From the NCBI RefSeq assembly GCF_014268815.2, contig NZ_JABWRE020000001.1, positions 2,175,001 through 2,239,000 on the forward strand: DNA of 64,000 nucleotides, given 5' to 3'. Position numbers and translations under genes: made by a program. The notes under the pieces are model-generated. The model was not told the DNA's origin and did no database searches. It saw nothing but the letters and a program-made list of their open reading frames with translations. Below, one piece after another: positions 63,187-64,000 of this stretch. This stretch comes from Pseudomonas urmiensis (lineage in GTDB: Bacteria; Pseudomonadota; Gammaproteobacteria; Pseudomonadales; Pseudomonadaceae). The stretch's first letter is position 1; each line of letters starts with the position of its first letter.

Positions 63187-63660
63187 TCAGCGCTCGATGT
63201 GCGTACGCCGTGCACGCAATTGGCGCTTGAGCACGGCCAAGGGCGGTGCATAGAAAAACCCGAACGACACGCAGCCCTGGCGCCCCTTAACCGCATGGTG
63301 TAGCCGGTGCGCCCGATGCAGTCGCTTCAGGTATCGATTGGCTGGGCGCAGCTTGCGCGGCCAATGCCGGTGAAACCAGCCGTCATGGGCCAGCACATAC
63401 AGCAGGCCATAACCCGCTACCCCGCCGCCGACCCACTGCAATGGCGTATGCCCGGCCTTGCCCAGCGCCACCAGGCCGGTCGCAATCAAGGCCAGCGCCA
63501 CCAGGTAGACGTCGTTGGTTTCCAGCATGCCCAGCTGCGGCTGATGGTGCGAGCGGTGCAACCACCAGCCCCAGCCATGCATGATGTACTTGTGCGCCAA
63601 GGTGCCGACGCCTTCCATGGCCAGCACGGTGGCGAAGAGGATGGCGAGATTGAACAGCAT
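63187..63660 (-). CDS. Beta-carotene hydroxylase-like (CrtZ) fatty acid hydroxylase superfamily protein
   Basis: 157 residues, membrane-bound non-haem diiron hydroxylase fold. The His clusters of CrtZ are all visible: HKYIMHGWGWWLHRSHH near residues 23 to 38 and HRAHRLHHAVKG with GCVSFGFFYAPPL towards the end, plus YGLLYVLAHDGWFH. This is close to Pantoea CrtZ, which makes zeaxanthin, yet no other carotenoid gene is present in the window. Start at 63660; a longer frame to 63702 lacks similarity. Its real substrate in a non-pigmented Pseudomonas is open. Confidence 0.88.
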   Translation of the reverse strand: MLFNLAILFATVLAMEGVGTLAHKYIMHGWGWWLHRSHHQPQLGMLETNDVYLVALALIATGLVALGKAGHTPLQWVGGGVAGYGLLYVLAHDGWFHRHWPRKLRPANRYLKRLHRAHRLHHAVKGRQGCVSFGFFYAPPLAVLKRQLRARRTHIER

Positions 63661-64000
63661 GGGAAAATCCGCAGTAGGTAACCAAAGGCGCAAGATTACC
63701 ACCGCAGCCGGTACGGATCAGCCCAGCCTGATCGAGCAAACGCCTCTATGACGCAATTGTCATCTTTGTGTCGTTGACCTTGCCCCGTGCCAGGGGTAAG
63801 GTCCGCCGCGCAATTACGCATCCCCGCACAGGAGTCCTGCATTGGACAGTAGCCCCAGTCGATTGCGACAGGTCCACACGGCGAGCTAGTCCGGCAGTAT
63901 TTCTGCCACTGTCTCGCCAAACTCGGTAGACGGTGGTTCAGCACGGCCCAAACGGGTCAATGCTCCCTCCCCCCTCTTCTCTACACCGCCGCCCGATGGG
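63661..64000. other. Intergenic region at the right window edge
   Basis: 340 bases upstream of the crtZ-like gene contain the dyad at 63774-63803 and a GC-balanced stretch with several short inverted repeats (for example CCGGCAGTATTTCTGCC at about 63891-63907), which may be the leader of a gene beyond the edge. No ORF with a ribosome site is seen; ATG at 63996 is too near the edge to judge. Confidence 0.45.
63774..63803 (+). promoter_or_regulatory. MerR-type dyad or hairpin overlapping a -35-like element
   Basis: TTGACC at 63774-63779 overlaps an inverted repeat GACCTTGCCCC / GGGGTAAGGTC (63776-63803; one mismatch in 11, 6-base spacer), which resembles CueR/MerR-family operators. I cannot place a convincing -10 at 19 to 20 bases, so a plain hairpin is an alternative. 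Confidence 0.35.

Noticed and set aside
63996..64000. ATG at the right edge as a gene start
   Set aside because: Only five bases remain and no ribosome site is visible; nothing can be claimed.

Overview
The window comes from a GC-rich fluorescent Pseudomonas of the P. putida type. This rests on the gene families (phenylacetate degradation with paaL and paaM, PQQ alcohol dehydrogenase with AgmR, an HbcR-type 3-hydroxybutyrate locus, a stationary-phase LigD/Ku region) and on many REP elements containing GCGGGCAAGCCCGC cores. Species level is an inference. I see no tRNA, rRNA, CRISPR array, prophage or insertion sequence.

Layout. (1) 1-8929: the end of a phenylacetate operon. paaABCDE encode the phenylacetyl-CoA epoxidase and its reductase, followed by a DUF485 protein, the permease PaaL, the porin PaaM and the bifunctional ring-opening enzyme PaaZ. 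(2) 9206-12592: a lipoprotein, a divergent hybrid kinase/NarL-type regulator pair, and small proteins. (3) 12709-33560: a stress-type accessory region. It holds a Zn alcohol dehydrogenase, a ClpP-like protease, a DUF72/nuclease-like/ClsB/YbhN membrane operon, a frameshifted metallothionein, LigD, an operon of acyl-CoA-dehydrogenase-like, PIG-L deacetylase, NodS-like methyltransferase and GT2 genes, Ku with a Cys-rich microprotein, a diiron-oxygenase-like/methyltransferase/YbdK operon, a KGG protein and a porin. (4) 33888-36126: a 3-hydroxyisobutyryl-CoA-hydrolase-like protein plus an acyl-CoA dehydrogenase, probably for valine or branched-chain catabolism. (5) 36219-41132: cytochrome c550 and PQQ alcohol dehydrogenase (divergent), a pentapeptide protein and two LuxR-type regulators. 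(6) 41291-42829: DAHP synthase behind a candidate aromatic amino acid attenuator. (7) 42890-45847: a 985-residue Ig-like protein of atypical composition. (8) 46009-50342: a parvulin and yejABE-like peptide transporter genes with no ATPase. (9) 50463-56824: sigma-54 regulator, GntP-type permease, 3-hydroxybutyrate dehydrogenase, ecotin and acetoacetyl-CoA synthetase. (10) 56859-63660: a second parvulin, LysE/AraC, a nucleotide-transporter-like MFS protein, a Tat-exported aldo/keto reductase, a Dyp peroxidase, a BASS transporter and a CrtZ-like hydroxylase.

How the parts connect. The PQQ dehydrogenase with cytochrome c550 can oxidise aromatic alcohols such as 2-phenylethanol in the periplasm, and the phenylacetate genes can consume the resulting acid. 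The 3-hydroxybutyrate block imports, oxidises and activates the substrate to acetoacetyl-CoA, and a good -24/-12 promoter before the permease links it to its regulator. LigD and Ku form a bacterial end-joining pair. The operon between them and the diiron/YbdK operon look like small biosynthetic cassettes of unknown product and are the best places to look for undescribed biology.
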